This document shows, one piece after another, positions 10,812 through 20,073 of a stretch of 64,000 nt of DNA. The stretch's first letter is position 1. The number at the start of each line of letters is the position of its first letter. A program made the position numbers and the translations under genes. Source of the DNA: Methylobacterium sp. C25 (GTDB lineage Bacteria; Pseudomonadota; Alphaproteobacteria; Rhizobiales; Beijerinckiaceae); assembly GCF_021352225.1 (NCBI RefSeq), contig NZ_JAAUVI010000013.1, forward strand, positions 47,618 through 111,617, read 5' to 3'. Under the pieces are notes generated by a model that did not search any database, was not told the DNA's origin, and saw only the letters and a program-made list of their open reading frames with translations.

Positions 10812-12236
10812 ATGACCGGAACGGACCCCATTCACATTGTCGGCGGTGGCCTCGCAGGCTCGGAAGCGGCTTGGCAGATCGCCGAGGCCGGCCATTCGGT
10901 CGTCCTGCACGAGATGCGCCCGCACCGACGCACCGACGCGCATCAGTCGCAGGATCTGGCCGAGCTCGTCTGCTCCAATTCCTTCCGGTCGGACGATGCC
11001 AACGGCAATGCCGTCGGCTTGCTGCATCAGGAGATGCGGACCCTCGGCTCGCTGATCATGCGCTCGGCCGACGCCCATCAAGTGCCTGCCGGCGGCGCGC
11101 TTGCGGTCGACCGGGACGGGTTTGCCGCTGCGGTGACCGCGGCCCTCGACGCCCATCCCAACGTCAGCGTCGTGCGCGAGGAGGTCGACGGCCTTCCTCC
11201 GGCCCAATGGGGACAGGTGATCGTTGCCACAGGCCCCCTCACCTCCCCGGCCCTGGCCGAAGCCATCGCCCGGCTGACCGGCGCGGAATCGCTCGCCTTC
11301 TTCGATGCCATCGCGCCGATCGTGCATCGCGACTCGATCGACATGGGCAAGGCCTGGTTCCAATCGCGCTACGACAAGGCCGGTCCGGGCGGCACGGGCG
11401 CGGACTATCTGAACTGCCCGATGAACCGGGAGCAGTATGACGCCTTCATCCAGGCACTGATCGAGGGCGAGAAGACCAGCTTCAAGGAATGGGAGGCCTC
11501 GACCCCCTATTTCGACGGCTGCCTGCCGATCGAGGTGATGGCCGAACGCGGCCCGGAGACCCTGCGCCACGGGCCGATGAAGCCGGTCGGGCTCACTAAC
11601 CCGCATGATCCGACCGTGAAGGCCTGCGCCATCGTCCAGCTGCGCCAGGACAACGCCCTGGGCACGCTCTACAACATGGTCGGCTTCCAGACGAAGCTGA
11701 AGCATGCCGAGCAGGTGCGGGTCTTCCGCACGATTCCGGGTCTGGAGAATGCCGAGTTCGCTCGCCTCGGCGGCCTGCACCGCAACACCTATCTCGACAG
11801 CCCGCGCCTGCTCGATGCCACGCTGCGCCTGAAGGCCGAGCCGCGCTTGCGCTTCGCCGGCCAGATCACCGGCTGCGAGGGCTATGTCGAGAGCGCTGCG
11901 GTCGGGCTGATGGCCGGACGCTTCGCCGTCGCCGAGCGGTTGGGCCACCCGCTGGCTCCGCTGCCCCAGACCACCGCGCTCGGCGCGTTGATCGCGCATA
12001 TCACCGGCGGCCACATCATCGCCGAGGAGGAGGCCGGCAAGCCACGCTCATTCCAGCCGATGAACGTGAATTTCGGGCTGTTTCCGCCGCTCGAGCGCGC
12101 CCCGCGCAACGAGACCGGCAACAGGCTGCGCGGACCGGAGAAGGCCGCGCTGAAGAAGCGCGCGCTCACCGATCGGGCGCGGGCCGATCTCGCGGCCTGG
12201 ATGGGCGGCGACGCACCGCGCGCGGCCGCCGAGTGA
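10812..12236 (+). CDS. trmFO: methylenetetrahydrofolate-tRNA-(uracil-54-C5)-methyltransferase
   Basis: TrmFO makes ribothymidine at position 54 of the tRNA T-loop, using methylenetetrahydrofolate as carbon donor and FAD/NAD(P)H as reductant. It is a 474-residue cytosolic flavoprotein. The FAD-binding Rossmann motif VGGGLAGSEAAWQIAEAG is at the N-terminus, followed by the family signatures HEMRP and AELVCSNSFRSDD. The segment TGCEGYVESAAVGLMAG near residue 355 is the second FAD contact typical of the GidA-related superfamily. The length is as expected. Its stop codon overlaps the GTG start of the following MHS transporter by four bases, so the two are cotranscribed although their functions look unrelated. 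Confidence 0.96.
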   Translation: MTGTDPIHIVGGGLAGSEAAWQIAEAGHSVVLHEMRPHRRTDAHQSQDLAELVCSNSFRSDDANGNAVGLLHQEMRTLGSLIMRSADAHQVPAGGALAVDRDGFAAAVTAALDAHPNVSVVREEVDGLPPAQWGQVIVATGPLTSPALAEAIARLTGAESLAFFDAIAPIVHRDSIDMGKAWFQSRYDKAGPGGTGADYLNCPMNREQYDAFIQALIEGEKTSFKEWEASTPYFDGCLPIEVMAERGPETLRHGPMKPVGLTNPHDPTVKACAIVQLRQDNALGTLYNMVGFQTKLKHAEQVRVFRTIPGLENAEFARLGGLHRNTYLDSPRLLDATLRLKAEPRLRFAGQITGCEGYVESAAVGLMAGRFAVAERLGHPLAPLPQTTALGALIAHITGGHIIAEEEAGKPRSFQPMNVNFGLFPPLERAPRNETGNRLRGPEKAALKKRALTDRARADLAAWMGGDAPRAAAE

Positions 12237-13558
12237 GCGAGACCGCGCACGGGCAGGCGTCGGGATCGACGCTCGGCGCCATCCTGCGCGTCACCTCCGG
12301 GAATTTCCTGGAGATGTTCGATTTCTTCCTGTTCGGCTTCTACGCGAACCACATCGCGGCTGCGTTCTTCCCGGCCGAGAGCGCCTTCGCGTCGCTGATG
12401 CTCACCTTCGCCACCTTCGGCGCGGGCTTCCTGATGCGCCCTCTCGGCGCCATCGTGCTCGGCGCCTTCACCGACCGGGCCGGTCGCCGGAAGGGCCTGA
12501 TCGTCACGCTGGCGATCATGGCGATGGGCACGGTGCTGATCGCCTTCGTGCCCTCCTACGCCACCCTCGGCCTCGCGGCCCCGCTCCTGGTGCTGGCGGG
12601 CCGCCTGCTCCAGGGATTCTCGGCGGGCGCCGAGCTCGGCGGCGTCTCGGTCTATCTGGCGGAACTGGCCAAGCCCGGCCGCGAGGGCTTCACGGTCGCC
12701 TGGCAATCGGCGAGCCAGCAGGTCGCGGTGATGGCCGCCGCGGCGATCGGCTTCGGGCTCAATCGCGCGCTGCTGCCCGAGCAGATGGCCCATTGGGGCT
12801 GGCGCATCCCGTTCCTGCTGAGCTGCCTGCTAGTGCCGTTCCTGTTCTACATCCGCGCCTCGCTGCAGGAGACGGAGGTTTTCGCCAAGCGCAAGCATCA
12901 TCCGGAGCTTGGCGAGAGTCTGCGCAAACTGTTGCAGAACCGCCGCATCGTGCTGCTCGGCATGTTGCTCGTCGCGATGACGACGATCAGCTTCTACGCG
13001 ATCACGGTCTACACCCCGACTTTCGGCCGGATGGTGCTCGGCTTGAGCGATACCGACAGCCTGATCGTCACCTTCCTCATCGCCGTCTCCAACTTCTTCT
13101 GGCTGCCGGTGATGGGCGCCCTCTCCGATCGGATCGGCCGCAAGCCCATCCTGCTCGTCTTCTCGACGCTGACCCTGCTCACCGCCTATCCGGCGCTCTC
13201 CTGGCTCACGGGCCATGCGAGCTTCTCGGCGCTTCTCGGCGTGCTGCTGTGGTTCTCGTTCCTCTACGGCAGCTACAACGGCGCCATGGTGGTGGCGCTC
13301 ACGGAGATCGTGCCGAGCGAGGTCCGCACCGCGGGCTTCTCCCTGGCCTATTCGCTGGCGACGGCGCTGTTCGGCGGCATGACGCCGATCATCTCGACCT
13401 GGGCCATCAAGGAACTCGGCGACAAGGCTGCCCCAGGCCTCTGGATGGCCCTGGGCGGCGCCTGCGGCCTCGCGGCGACGCTTCTCGTCTACAGGGCTCC
13501 GTCGGGCCGCGCAGCCGCCCGTGAAGTAGCGATGCTGGATGCCGTCGAGCGCCCCTGA
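12233..13558 (+). CDS. MFS transporter, metabolite:H+ symporter (citrate-type)
   Basis: Twelve-helix major facilitator of 441 residues, most like the metabolite:H+ symporter branch that contains citrate/tricarballylate carriers. The N-terminus GNFLEMFDFFLFGFYANHIA and the loop motif GAFTDRAGRRKG are typical of that branch; a second GALSDRIGRKP loop follows the central cytoplasmic domain. It probably imports an organic acid with protons at the inner membrane; the exact substrate cannot be assigned. Translation starts at a GTG inside the trmFO stop (GTGA overlap). Its last 70 bp overlap, tail to tail, the 3' end of the GNAT gene on the other strand. Confidence 0.9.
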   Translation: MSETAHGQASGSTLGAILRVTSGNFLEMFDFFLFGFYANHIAAAFFPAESAFASLMLTFATFGAGFLMRPLGAIVLGAFTDRAGRRKGLIVTLAIMAMGTVLIAFVPSYATLGLAAPLLVLAGRLLQGFSAGAELGGVSVYLAELAKPGREGFTVAWQSASQQVAVMAAAAIGFGLNRALLPEQMAHWGWRIPFLLSCLLVPFLFYIRASLQETEVFAKRKHHPELGESLRKLLQNRRIVLLGMLLVAMTTISFYAITVYTPTFGRMVLGLSDTDSLIVTFLIAVSNFFWLPVMGALSDRIGRKPILLVFSTLTLLTAYPALSWLTGHASFSALLGVLLWFSFLYGSYNGAMVVALTEIVPSEVRTAGFSLAYSLATALFGGMTPIISTWAIKELGDKAAPGLWMALGGACGLAATLLVYRAPSGRAAAREVAMLDAVERP

Positions 13559-14103
13559 GGCGCATCGCGGATGTCCCACACCATGAGCTGCCGCCCCGGG
13601 CGCTTTCCGCCGTCGCCGGTGGGACGGAAGCCGAGCTTGTGCAGCAACTGCCACGAGGCCACGTTCTCGGGCCGGCACTCGGCAACGATGGCGCGGCGCG
13701 GATAGGCTTCGGCCAGCGCCCTGACCACGGCGCCGACGCCTTCGGCCCCGTATCCGCGACCGCGCGCGGCGCCGCCGACCCAGTAGCCGATCTCGATGGC
13801 CTCGAGCGCACGCAGATGGGCACCAACGATGCCGACGAGGCTCCGATCCTCGCGCTCGACCAATCCGAGAAAGACGTCGCGGCCGGTCGCGGCCGCGCGG
13901 ATCAAGCCGCGGGCATCGGCGAGGCTGAAATGCTCGGGCAGGAAGTCGACGCTGTTGGTGATGGCCGGATCGTCCGTGAGGCCGCGCACCTCCTCCACCA
14001 TGTCCGGATGTAGCGGCGCGATGGCGAGGCGCTCGGTCTCGATCACCGGAAGGGCGAGGCGTTCCCAGCGGGTGCCTCGCAGAATGCGGGAGAGAATGCC
14101 CAT
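13489..14103 (-). CDS. GNAT family N-acetyltransferase (RimJ/RimL-like)
   Basis: Acetyltransferase of 204 residues. The substrate-side motif ETERLAIAPLHPDMVEEV at the N-terminus is typical of RimJ/RimL-type enzymes. The acetyl-CoA site lies in IGYWVGGAARGRGYGAEGV, followed by AECRPENVASWQLLHKLGFRPTG, where the Asn and the LGF motif are diagnostic. The acceptor (protein N-terminus, antibiotic or small amine) is not predictable. I chose the ATG at 14103, which gives a normal N-terminus; a frame 30 codons longer is possible. The C-terminal 23 codons overlap the 3' end of the convergent MFS gene. Confidence 0.85.
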   Translation of the reverse strand: MGILSRILRGTRWERLALPVIETERLAIAPLHPDMVEEVRGLTDDPAITNSVDFLPEHFSLADARGLIRAAATGRDVFLGLVEREDRSLVGIVGAHLRALEAIEIGYWVGGAARGRGYGAEGVGAVVRALAEAYPRRAIVAECRPENVASWQLLHKLGFRPTGDGGKRPGRQLMVWDIRDAPQGRSTASSIATSRAAARPDGAL

Positions 14104-14174
14104 AGCCTCAAGGTGGGCGCGCCGAGGCCCTTGGGAAAGAGGAGAACGGCGCAAGTCCGTATCTGCGTAAACGA

Positions 14175-14205
14175 AAAGGCCGTCCCGGATCATCCGGGAC
14201 GGCCT
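14175..14205 (-). terminator. Rho-independent terminator of the lactate permease gene
   Basis: Perfect 12-bp arms GGCCGTCCCGGA (14179-14190) and TCCGGGACGGCC (14194-14205) with a 3-base loop. On the minus strand TTTT follows (14178-14175). It sits about 20 bases after the lactate permease stop codon. Confidence 0.9.
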
Positions 14206-14227
14206 CTCGACGAAGGTTGCCGATCGA

Positions 14228-15967
14228 TCAGTGAGGGGCGGCAGCCGTGGCGGCCGGGTGGATCACCATGTCCGTGAAAGGCGGCACGTAGGCCTGGAGC
14301 ATCACGAGCAGGCCGACGAGGCAGGCCAGTGCGATCGAGTGCCAGAACACGAAGCGCAGGATCTTGCCTTCCTGTCCGAAATACCCAGTCGCGGTAGAGG
14401 CCACGACGATTGACTGTGCGTCGATCATCTTACCCATGACGCCACCGGACGAGTTCGCCGCGGCCATTAGCACGCCCGAGAGGCCGAGCTGCTCCGAGGT
14501 GATCCTCTGCAGGCCGCCGAACAGCACGTTCGAGGCCGTATCCGAGCCCGTCAGCGCCACGCCAAGCCAACCGAGCAGCGTGCCGAAGAAAGGATAGAGG
14601 ATGCCCGTTCCCGCGAAAGCGAGACCCAATGTGGCGTCCACACCGGCGTAGCGGGTGAGCACGCCGAGTGCGAGCATCGCCGAGATGGTGATGAGCGAGT
14701 AGCGCAGCACCCAGATCGTCTCGATGTAGGCGGTGATCAGGCGCCACGGCGAGAAGCGCATGATCAGGCCCGAGATGATCGCGGCGATGAGCACGCCGGT
14801 CCCTGTGTAGGACATGTAGGTGAACAGGAAGACCGCACCTTCGGGGAGGGGCTTGGCCACTACCGGGGGCACCTTCATGATCATGTTGTGCAGGCCCGGC
14901 ACCTCGTATTTCCAGGTGAAGATCGGGTTCACGATGGCCTTGAACCAGCCGGTGCCCCAAATGGCCACGATGATCGAGAGGATGATCCACGGGACCCAGG
15001 CCATGAACAACTCGCCCGACGATGCGGTGCGGCCGCCGGTGTGGACCTTGGGCATGTCGCCGGGGACGCCGGCGCCGAGGGCGACAGGACGCGGCTCGCC
15101 GTAGCCGATCGAGGGATCGTTTCCGCGCAGCGCCGGAGAGGTCCAAACCTCGGCAGGCTTCCAGAACTTCAGGAACAAGACCAGCGCAGCCATCGAGAAG
15201 AGCGAGGCACCGATATCGACGATCCACGGGTTGATGTAGTTCGAGATCGCGAACTGGGCGATCGCGAAGGAAGCGCCGGTGACGAGGATCGGCGGCCAGA
15301 CCTTGATCATGCCACGGAAGCCCGCGAACACCCAGATCAGCCAGAACGGCACGATCAGCGAGAAGAACGGCAGCTGGCGGCCGATCATCGCTCCGAGGAT
15401 GTTCGGATCATAGCCGGTGACCGAAGCGAGGCCCTGGATCGGCGCGCCGAGCGCACCGAACGCCACGGGGGCAGTGTTGGCGATCAGCGAAAGGCCGGAT
15501 GCCGCGAGCGGCGAGAAACCGAGGCCGATCAGGATGGCGCCCGTCACCGCGACTGGGGTGCCAAAGCCGCCCGCACCCTCGAAGAAGGCGCCGAAGGCGA
15601 AGGCCACGAGCAGCAGCTGGATGCGGCGATCGGACGTGATCCCGGCGACCGATTGCTGAAGAATGGCGAACCAGCCCTTCTCCACCGTTAGGCGGTAGAG
15701 GAAGATGACGTTGAGGATGATCCAGCCGATCGGGAAGAAGCCGGTGACCATGCCGAGGATGGCGGCGCGTCCGGCGAGACCCGTCGGCATGCCGAAGCCT
15801 ACGATGGCGACGAGAAGCGCGATGACGAGGGCGATGACGGCGGCGATGTGCGCCTTGACCTTGCCGCTCGCGATCATCGCCAGCAGGGCAATGACGGGGA
15901 TCGACGCCGCGATGGTCGATAGCCACGCGTTCCCAAAGGGATCGTAGACTTGATTCCAGGGTTGCAT
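14228..15967 (-). CDS. lctP: L-lactate permease
   Basis: Inner-membrane lactate/glycolate:H+ symporter of 579 residues with about 13-14 hydrophobic helices along its whole length. The N-terminus WNQVYDPFGNAWLSTIAA and the motif FGAFFEGAGGFGTPVAVTGAI are diagnostic for the LctP family (TC 2.A.14), as is GLASVTGYDPNILGAMIGRQLP. The length matches the family. It stands alone, with a GGGAGGA ribosome site about 12 bases before the ATG and an intrinsic terminator downstream. No lactate dehydrogenase or lldR-type regulator is adjacent, so regulation is not evident here. Confidence 0.95.
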   Translation of the reverse strand: MQPWNQVYDPFGNAWLSTIAASIPVIALLAMIASGKVKAHIAAVIALVIALLVAIVGFGMPTGLAGRAAILGMVTGFFPIGWIILNVIFLYRLTVEKGWFAILQQSVAGITSDRRIQLLLVAFAFGAFFEGAGGFGTPVAVTGAILIGLGFSPLAASGLSLIANTAPVAFGALGAPIQGLASVTGYDPNILGAMIGRQLPFFSLIVPFWLIWVFAGFRGMIKVWPPILVTGASFAIAQFAISNYINPWIVDIGASLFSMAALVLFLKFWKPAEVWTSPALRGNDPSIGYGEPRPVALGAGVPGDMPKVHTGGRTASSGELFMAWVPWIILSIIVAIWGTGWFKAIVNPIFTWKYEVPGLHNMIMKVPPVVAKPLPEGAVFLFTYMSYTGTGVLIAAIISGLIMRFSPWRLITAYIETIWVLRYSLITISAMLALGVLTRYAGVDATLGLAFAGTGILYPFFGTLLGWLGVALTGSDTASNVLFGGLQRITSEQLGLSGVLMAAANSSGGVMGKMIDAQSIVVASTATGYFGQEGKILRFVFWHSIALACLVGLLVMLQAYVPPFTDMVIHPAATAAAPH

Positions 15968-16114
15968 GACGCGGTAATCCTCCCTCGGCCCGGTCTATTC
16001 GCCGGCCTGAACCCTATCGCTAGCAGAGCACGAGAAAGGTCTCAACGAGGCGTAATCATGTATTCAGAGGGTGTTGCACGGACGTTCCGCCGAAGCGGAT
16101 GAAGTCGTGCTTCG

Positions 16115-16996
16115 TCAGCCCCGCCGTGCCGTCCGCCAAAGCCGCCAGACCTTTCTCCAGCGGGGTAGCTCGATCATCGTGTTGAGCGGGTCGTCGCTCG
16201 TTCGATCCATCGCCGACAGGTAGCCCTCGACGAGGGCGATGGGCAGGAAAGCGGGGCGCGCGGCCGGAGCGATGGTGTCGCGAGCCAAGCGGTAGGCGTC
16301 AAGATGGCGGCGGGCGAGCGCGCGCAGTTCCGCGCAGGTACGCACGAGGCCTGGGCCGCCACGGCCGGTGACAACGTCCTCACGAGTGACGCCATTCTGC
16401 CTTAGCAGTTCGGCCGGTAGATAGACTTGTCCGTTCCGGGCATGCCACGGAAGGGTGCGCAGGAGGCCCGTGACGCCATAGGCGACGCCGGCATGGCCGG
16501 CCGCCGCCGCGCCGCCGGGCTCGGCACCGTCGCTGAGGATGAGGCCGCCGAGACGGATCAGGGCCGAGGCGGTTTCGCCGCAATAGCCTTCGAGGTCGTT
16601 CACGCGTGGCATCGGATCGTCGTAGAGATCGAAGACGCGGGCATCGATCAGATCGACGAAGGGCTGGCGTCCGAGTCGGCGGGCGACGATGGCGTCGTCG
16701 AGGGCCGCAGCGACGGGATTGGACTTCACGTCTCCCCTCGCCTCGCCCTGCAGCGCGTCGCGCCACCATTGCAGGCGGATCTCGCCGGCGATCGGGTTGG
16801 AGGCGGCGTCGCGTACGCGCGCGATCGTCAGGCTGAAGGCGGCCAGCGCGAAGAGATGGGGACGGAATGCGGCTGGCGCGAAGAGCGTGGCGAGGTATCG
16901 GTCCGGATCGCCCTCCCGGACCAGCGCCTCGCAATGGCGGAAGGCGAAGTCCAGGCCCTCGCCGGCGGATTCGACCTTGCTGTCCGTGGGGGTCAC
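16115..16996 (-). CDS. squalene/phytoene synthase family protein (NDUFAF6-like)
   Basis: Protein of 293 residues with the all-helical trans-isoprenyl-diphosphate synthase fold. Visible landmarks are FALAAFSLTIARVRDAASNPIAGEIRLQWWRDAL and EGYCGETASALIRL, which match the family outline. The two Asp-rich DxxxD metal motifs of true squalene/phytoene synthases are poorly kept, which fits the NDUFAF6-like branch associated with complex I assembly better than carotenoid or hopanoid synthesis. The start is GTG with GAGG five bases upstream. It is the last gene of the yajC-secD-secF cluster, ten bases after the Mth938-fold gene; the same order is common in alphaproteobacteria. Catalytic activity is doubtful. 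Confidence 0.75.
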   Translation of the reverse strand: MTPTDSKVESAGEGLDFAFRHCEALVREGDPDRYLATLFAPAAFRPHLFALAAFSLTIARVRDAASNPIAGEIRLQWWRDALQGEARGDVKSNPVAAALDDAIVARRLGRQPFVDLIDARVFDLYDDPMPRVNDLEGYCGETASALIRLGGLILSDGAEPGGAAAAGHAGVAYGVTGLLRTLPWHARNGQVYLPAELLRQNGVTREDVVTGRGGPGLVRTCAELRALARRHLDAYRLARDTIAPAARPAFLPIALVEGYLSAMDRTSDDPLNTMIELPRWRKVWRLWRTARRG

Positions 16997-17006
16997 GCGG
17001 GCCTCA

Positions 17007-17390
17007 TCATGCCACCGCGATCAGGGCGGCCGCGACTTTGCGGTTCTCGCCCAGCAGAATGTTGTAGGTGCGGGCAGCCGCGCCCGTCTGCATCGCGTCG
17101 AGGCCGATCCCAGCCTCCTTGAGCCTCCTGCGCAGAGCCTCAGGGAACGGCGCGATGTCGATTCCTGTGCCGACCAGCAGCAACTCGATAGAGTCGCTTT
17201 CGCCGAGGACCGGGCGCAGGCTGTTCAGATCGATCGCGCCGGGCTCCGTGACGTCCCAGGCCTTTATCCCCGAGGGTAGCATCAGGATCGAGCCGCGATG
17301 CGACATGTCCGCGAAGCGGAAGCCGCCATTGCCGTAGGAGTCGATCCCGTAGCGGCCGGGGACGAAGCCGTCGTGAAGGCGCCCTTCCAT
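17007..17390 (-). CDS. Mth938-like domain protein (DUF498)
   Basis: Cytosolic protein of 127 residues with the Mth938/NDUFAF3-type fold: GNGGFRFADMSHRGSILMLPSG, then IELLLVGTG near the middle and TGAAARTYNILLGENRKVAAALI at the end. The homologous mitochondrial protein NDUFAF3 is a complex I assembly factor, and the gene just downstream resembles another such factor, NDUFAF6. The pairing hints at a shared role in respiratory-complex assembly. It begins eight bases after the secF stop and ends ten bases before the squalene-synthase-like gene, so it belongs to the sec operon. Confidence 0.85.
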   Translation of the reverse strand: MEGRLHDGFVPGRYGIDSYGNGGFRFADMSHRGSILMLPSGIKAWDVTEPGAIDLNSLRPVLGESDSIELLLVGTGIDIAPFPEALRRRLKEAGIGLDAMQTGAAARTYNILLGENRKVAAALIAVA

Positions 17391-17398
17391 TCGGGTTC

Positions 17399-18340
17399 CT
17401 ACTCGGCCGGCTGCGGCAGACCGCTCTCGCGTTGTGCCGACTTCGCGCCGGAGAGCATGAGTCCGATATAGATCAACGAAGGCGTCGAGACGAAGATCGC
17501 CGAGTAGGTGCAGATCACGACGCCGGCCAGCATCACCACCGCGAAGCCGTGGATCGCCTCGCCGCCGAACAGGACCAGCGAGAGCAACGCCAGCGAGGAC
17601 GAGATCGAGGTCATCACCGTGCGCGACATAGTGGAGTTGATTGAGAGGTTGAGCAACTCGACCGTCGGGATCGTTTTGTAGCGGCGCATCAGCTCGCGGG
17701 TCCGGTCGAACACCACGACCGTCTCGTTGAGCGAGTAGCCGACGATGGTCAGAATCGCCGCGATCGAGGTCATGTTGAACTCGATGCGCGTGATGATGAA
17801 GATGCCGACGGTCAGCACGATGTCGTGCAGCGTGCCGACGATCGCACCGAGCGCCAATTCGCGCTCGAAGCGGAACCACAGATAGAGCAGCACCGCGACG
17901 ACCGAGAGCACCACGCCCACGGTGCCGGACTGGACCAGCTCGCCCGAAACGCGCGGGCCAACGGTCTCCGTGCGACGGAAGTCGTAGTCCTTGTCGAAGG
18001 CCGCGTGGGCCTTCTGCATCACCGCCGTCTGGCCCTGCTCACCGGCCTGGAGGGGCAGCCGCACAAGGACGTTGCCCTGGCCGCCGAGCTCTTGCACCTC
18101 CGCCTCGCCGAACCCGAAGCCATTGGCCGTGCTGCGGATCGTGGCGACGTCGGCCTGACCGGTCTTCGCTTGCAGTTCGACCAGGGTGCCACCCTTGAAG
18201 TCGATGCCGAAGTTTAGCCCGATCGTCAGGAACAGCGCGACCGTGGCGAGCGACATCGCCGCCGAAAGCGGGAAGGACAGGCGGCGGAATCGCATGAAGT
18301 CGAAATGCGATTCATCGGGCCAGAGGCGGAGCAGGCGCAT
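17399..18340 (-). CDS. secF: protein translocase subunit SecF
   Basis: SecF works with SecD to pull exported proteins out of the SecYEG channel using the proton gradient. The 313-residue protein has six membrane segments and one large periplasmic loop. It shows the family start FDFMRFRRLSF, the GLNFGIDFKGGT motif, and the core signatures IVGYSLNETVVVFDRTRE and SINSTMSRTVMTS. It follows secD with a 65-bp gap and is trailed after eight bases by the Mth938-like gene, in the usual yajC-secD-secF order. Confidence 0.97.
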   Translation of the reverse strand: MRLLRLWPDESHFDFMRFRRLSFPLSAAMSLATVALFLTIGLNFGIDFKGGTLVELQAKTGQADVATIRSTANGFGFGEAEVQELGGQGNVLVRLPLQAGEQGQTAVMQKAHAAFDKDYDFRRTETVGPRVSGELVQSGTVGVVLSVVAVLLYLWFRFERELALGAIVGTLHDIVLTVGIFIITRIEFNMTSIAAILTIVGYSLNETVVVFDRTRELMRRYKTIPTVELLNLSINSTMSRTVMTSISSSLALLSLVLFGGEAIHGFAVVMLAGVVICTYSAIFVSTPSLIYIGLMLSGAKSAQRESGLPQPAE

Positions 18341-18405
18341 GGTCTGTCTCGGTACGGCGTTCGGGGCGATGCGCGGAGCGGCCGGCGCTCAGAACAGCAA
18401 GGTCT

Positions 18406-20007
18406 TCAGAAGGGTAGAGTCTTGGGTTTTGCGTACTTGTACCACAGCGCGATCATCATCCGGGTCAGGGTCACCGCCGTGATCACAGTGGTGAGGATGC
18501 CGAGGATGAAGACGACCGCGAAGCCCTTCACCGGGCCGGAGCCCATGAAGAACAAGATCAGCGCGGCGATCGCCATGGTGGAGTTCGAGTCGATGATGGT
18601 GGCGAAGGCCCGGTCGAAGCCGGCCTGAAGCGCCGAGACCAGTGAACGCCCGGCCCGCTGCTCCTCGCGCATGCGCTCGTAGATCAGAACGTTCGAATCG
18701 ACGGCCGTGCCGATGGTGAGCACGATGCCGGCGATGCCAGGCAGTGTCATCGTCGCCTCCAGCACAGACATCAGGCCGAGGATCAGGCCGACGTGCACCG
18801 CAAGCGCGATGTTCGCGAAGAAGCCGAACGTGCCGTAGGTCGCGAACATGAAGATCACGACGAAGATCGCAGCAAAGAGCGTGGCGTGCTTGCCGGCCTC
18901 GATCGAGTCCTTGCCGAGACCCGGGCCGACGACGCGCCGCTCGACCACGGTGAACTTGGCTGGCAGCGCGCCGGCGCGCAGCAACACCGAGAGATCGTTG
19001 GCCTGCTGGACCGAGAAACTGCCGGTGATCTGGCCGGAACCGCCGGTGATGGCGCTCCGGATCACGGGGGCGGAGACCACCTCGTTGTCGAGCACGATAC
19101 CCATACGGCGGCCGACATTCTCCGAGGTCGCCTGACCGAAGCGCTGGGCACCGCGCAAGTTGAACTTGAAGCTCACCATCGGCTCGTGCGTCTGCGGATC
19201 GAAGGCCGGCTGCGCGTCGGTCAGATCGCCACCATCGGCCATGACGCGGCGCTCGACGGGGACCTTCTGGCCCTTCTCGTCCTTGGAGGGCAGCAAGTCG
19301 ACGTCACCGGAAGGCGAGTCCGACAGCATGCGGAATTCGAGTTTGGCAGTAGAGCCGAGCAGCTTCTCGAGCCGCTCCGGGTTCTGCTCGCCCGGAACCT
19401 GAACGAGGATGCGGTCGACGCCTTGCTGCTGGATCGAGGGCTCGGTGGTGCCGGTGGAGTCGAGGCGGCGGCGGATGACCTCGATGCCCTGGCTTACCGC
19501 GCGTCGGGTTCGATCGGTGATGCCCGGATCGGTATAGGTCAGCGTGATCAGGCCGTCGGGTTGCTCATTGACCTCGAGCGTGCCCGTGCCGGCGGAGGCG
19601 AGGCTCTGGATGGGCTGCGACAGTTCACGCAGCTTCGGCAAGACCTTGGCCCGGCCTGCTGCGTCGGCAATGCGCACTTGGACGCTGCGCTTCTGCGTCT
19701 GGATGCCGCCATCGGCGCGCACCTGCTCCTGCTGCAGAACGCGGCGCACGTCATCGCGGAGGCCCTTGACCATCGAACCGGTCAGCTCGTTCTGGTCGAC
19801 TTCGAGCAGGAGCTGCGAGCCGCCCTGAAGGTCGAGGCCGAGCACGATCGCCCGCTGCGGGATGATCCAATGCGGGATGAAGCTCGGCAGCGAGGCCATG
19901 AAGCCCTTGCGCTGCTCGGGCGAGAAGAAGCTCGGGATGGCGAGACTCAAGCCGATCAGGATGACGGCAAGCGTCCCGAATATCTTGGACTTCGAAAAGC
20001 GCAGCAT
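18406..20007 (-). CDS. secD: protein translocase subunit SecD
   Basis: SecD, 533 residues, is the larger partner of SecF in proton-driven late protein export. An N-terminal membrane helix (IFGTLAVILIGLSLAIPSFF) is followed by the P1 periplasmic region starting LGLDLQGGSQLLLEVD, then the conserved GRRMGIVLDNEVVSAPVI segment. Five C-terminal helices follow, including the motif LTIGTAVDSNVLIYERMREE with its conserved Asp and Arg. It lies 66 bp behind yajC and 65 bp ahead of secF, all on the minus strand. Confidence 0.97.
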   Translation of the reverse strand: MLRFSKSKIFGTLAVILIGLSLAIPSFFSPEQRKGFMASLPSFIPHWIIPQRAIVLGLDLQGGSQLLLEVDQNELTGSMVKGLRDDVRRVLQQEQVRADGGIQTQKRSVQVRIADAAGRAKVLPKLRELSQPIQSLASAGTGTLEVNEQPDGLITLTYTDPGITDRTRRAVSQGIEVIRRRLDSTGTTEPSIQQQGVDRILVQVPGEQNPERLEKLLGSTAKLEFRMLSDSPSGDVDLLPSKDEKGQKVPVERRVMADGGDLTDAQPAFDPQTHEPMVSFKFNLRGAQRFGQATSENVGRRMGIVLDNEVVSAPVIRSAITGGSGQITGSFSVQQANDLSVLLRAGALPAKFTVVERRVVGPGLGKDSIEAGKHATLFAAIFVVIFMFATYGTFGFFANIALAVHVGLILGLMSVLEATMTLPGIAGIVLTIGTAVDSNVLIYERMREEQRAGRSLVSALQAGFDRAFATIIDSNSTMAIAALILFFMGSGPVKGFAVVFILGILTTVITAVTLTRMMIALWYKYAKPKTLPF

Positions 20008-20073
20008 CCGCCGGTTCCAGCTCTTCTTCTTATCAGGTTGGCCGGGTCAGAGCCCGGCTCCCGCATGCTGCCG

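Noticed and set aside
16115..16996. hopanoid or carotenoid synthase (hpnC/hpnD/crtB)
   Set aside because: The Asp-rich catalytic motifs are weak, and the position behind secF and the Mth938 gene fits the NDUFAF6-like branch better.
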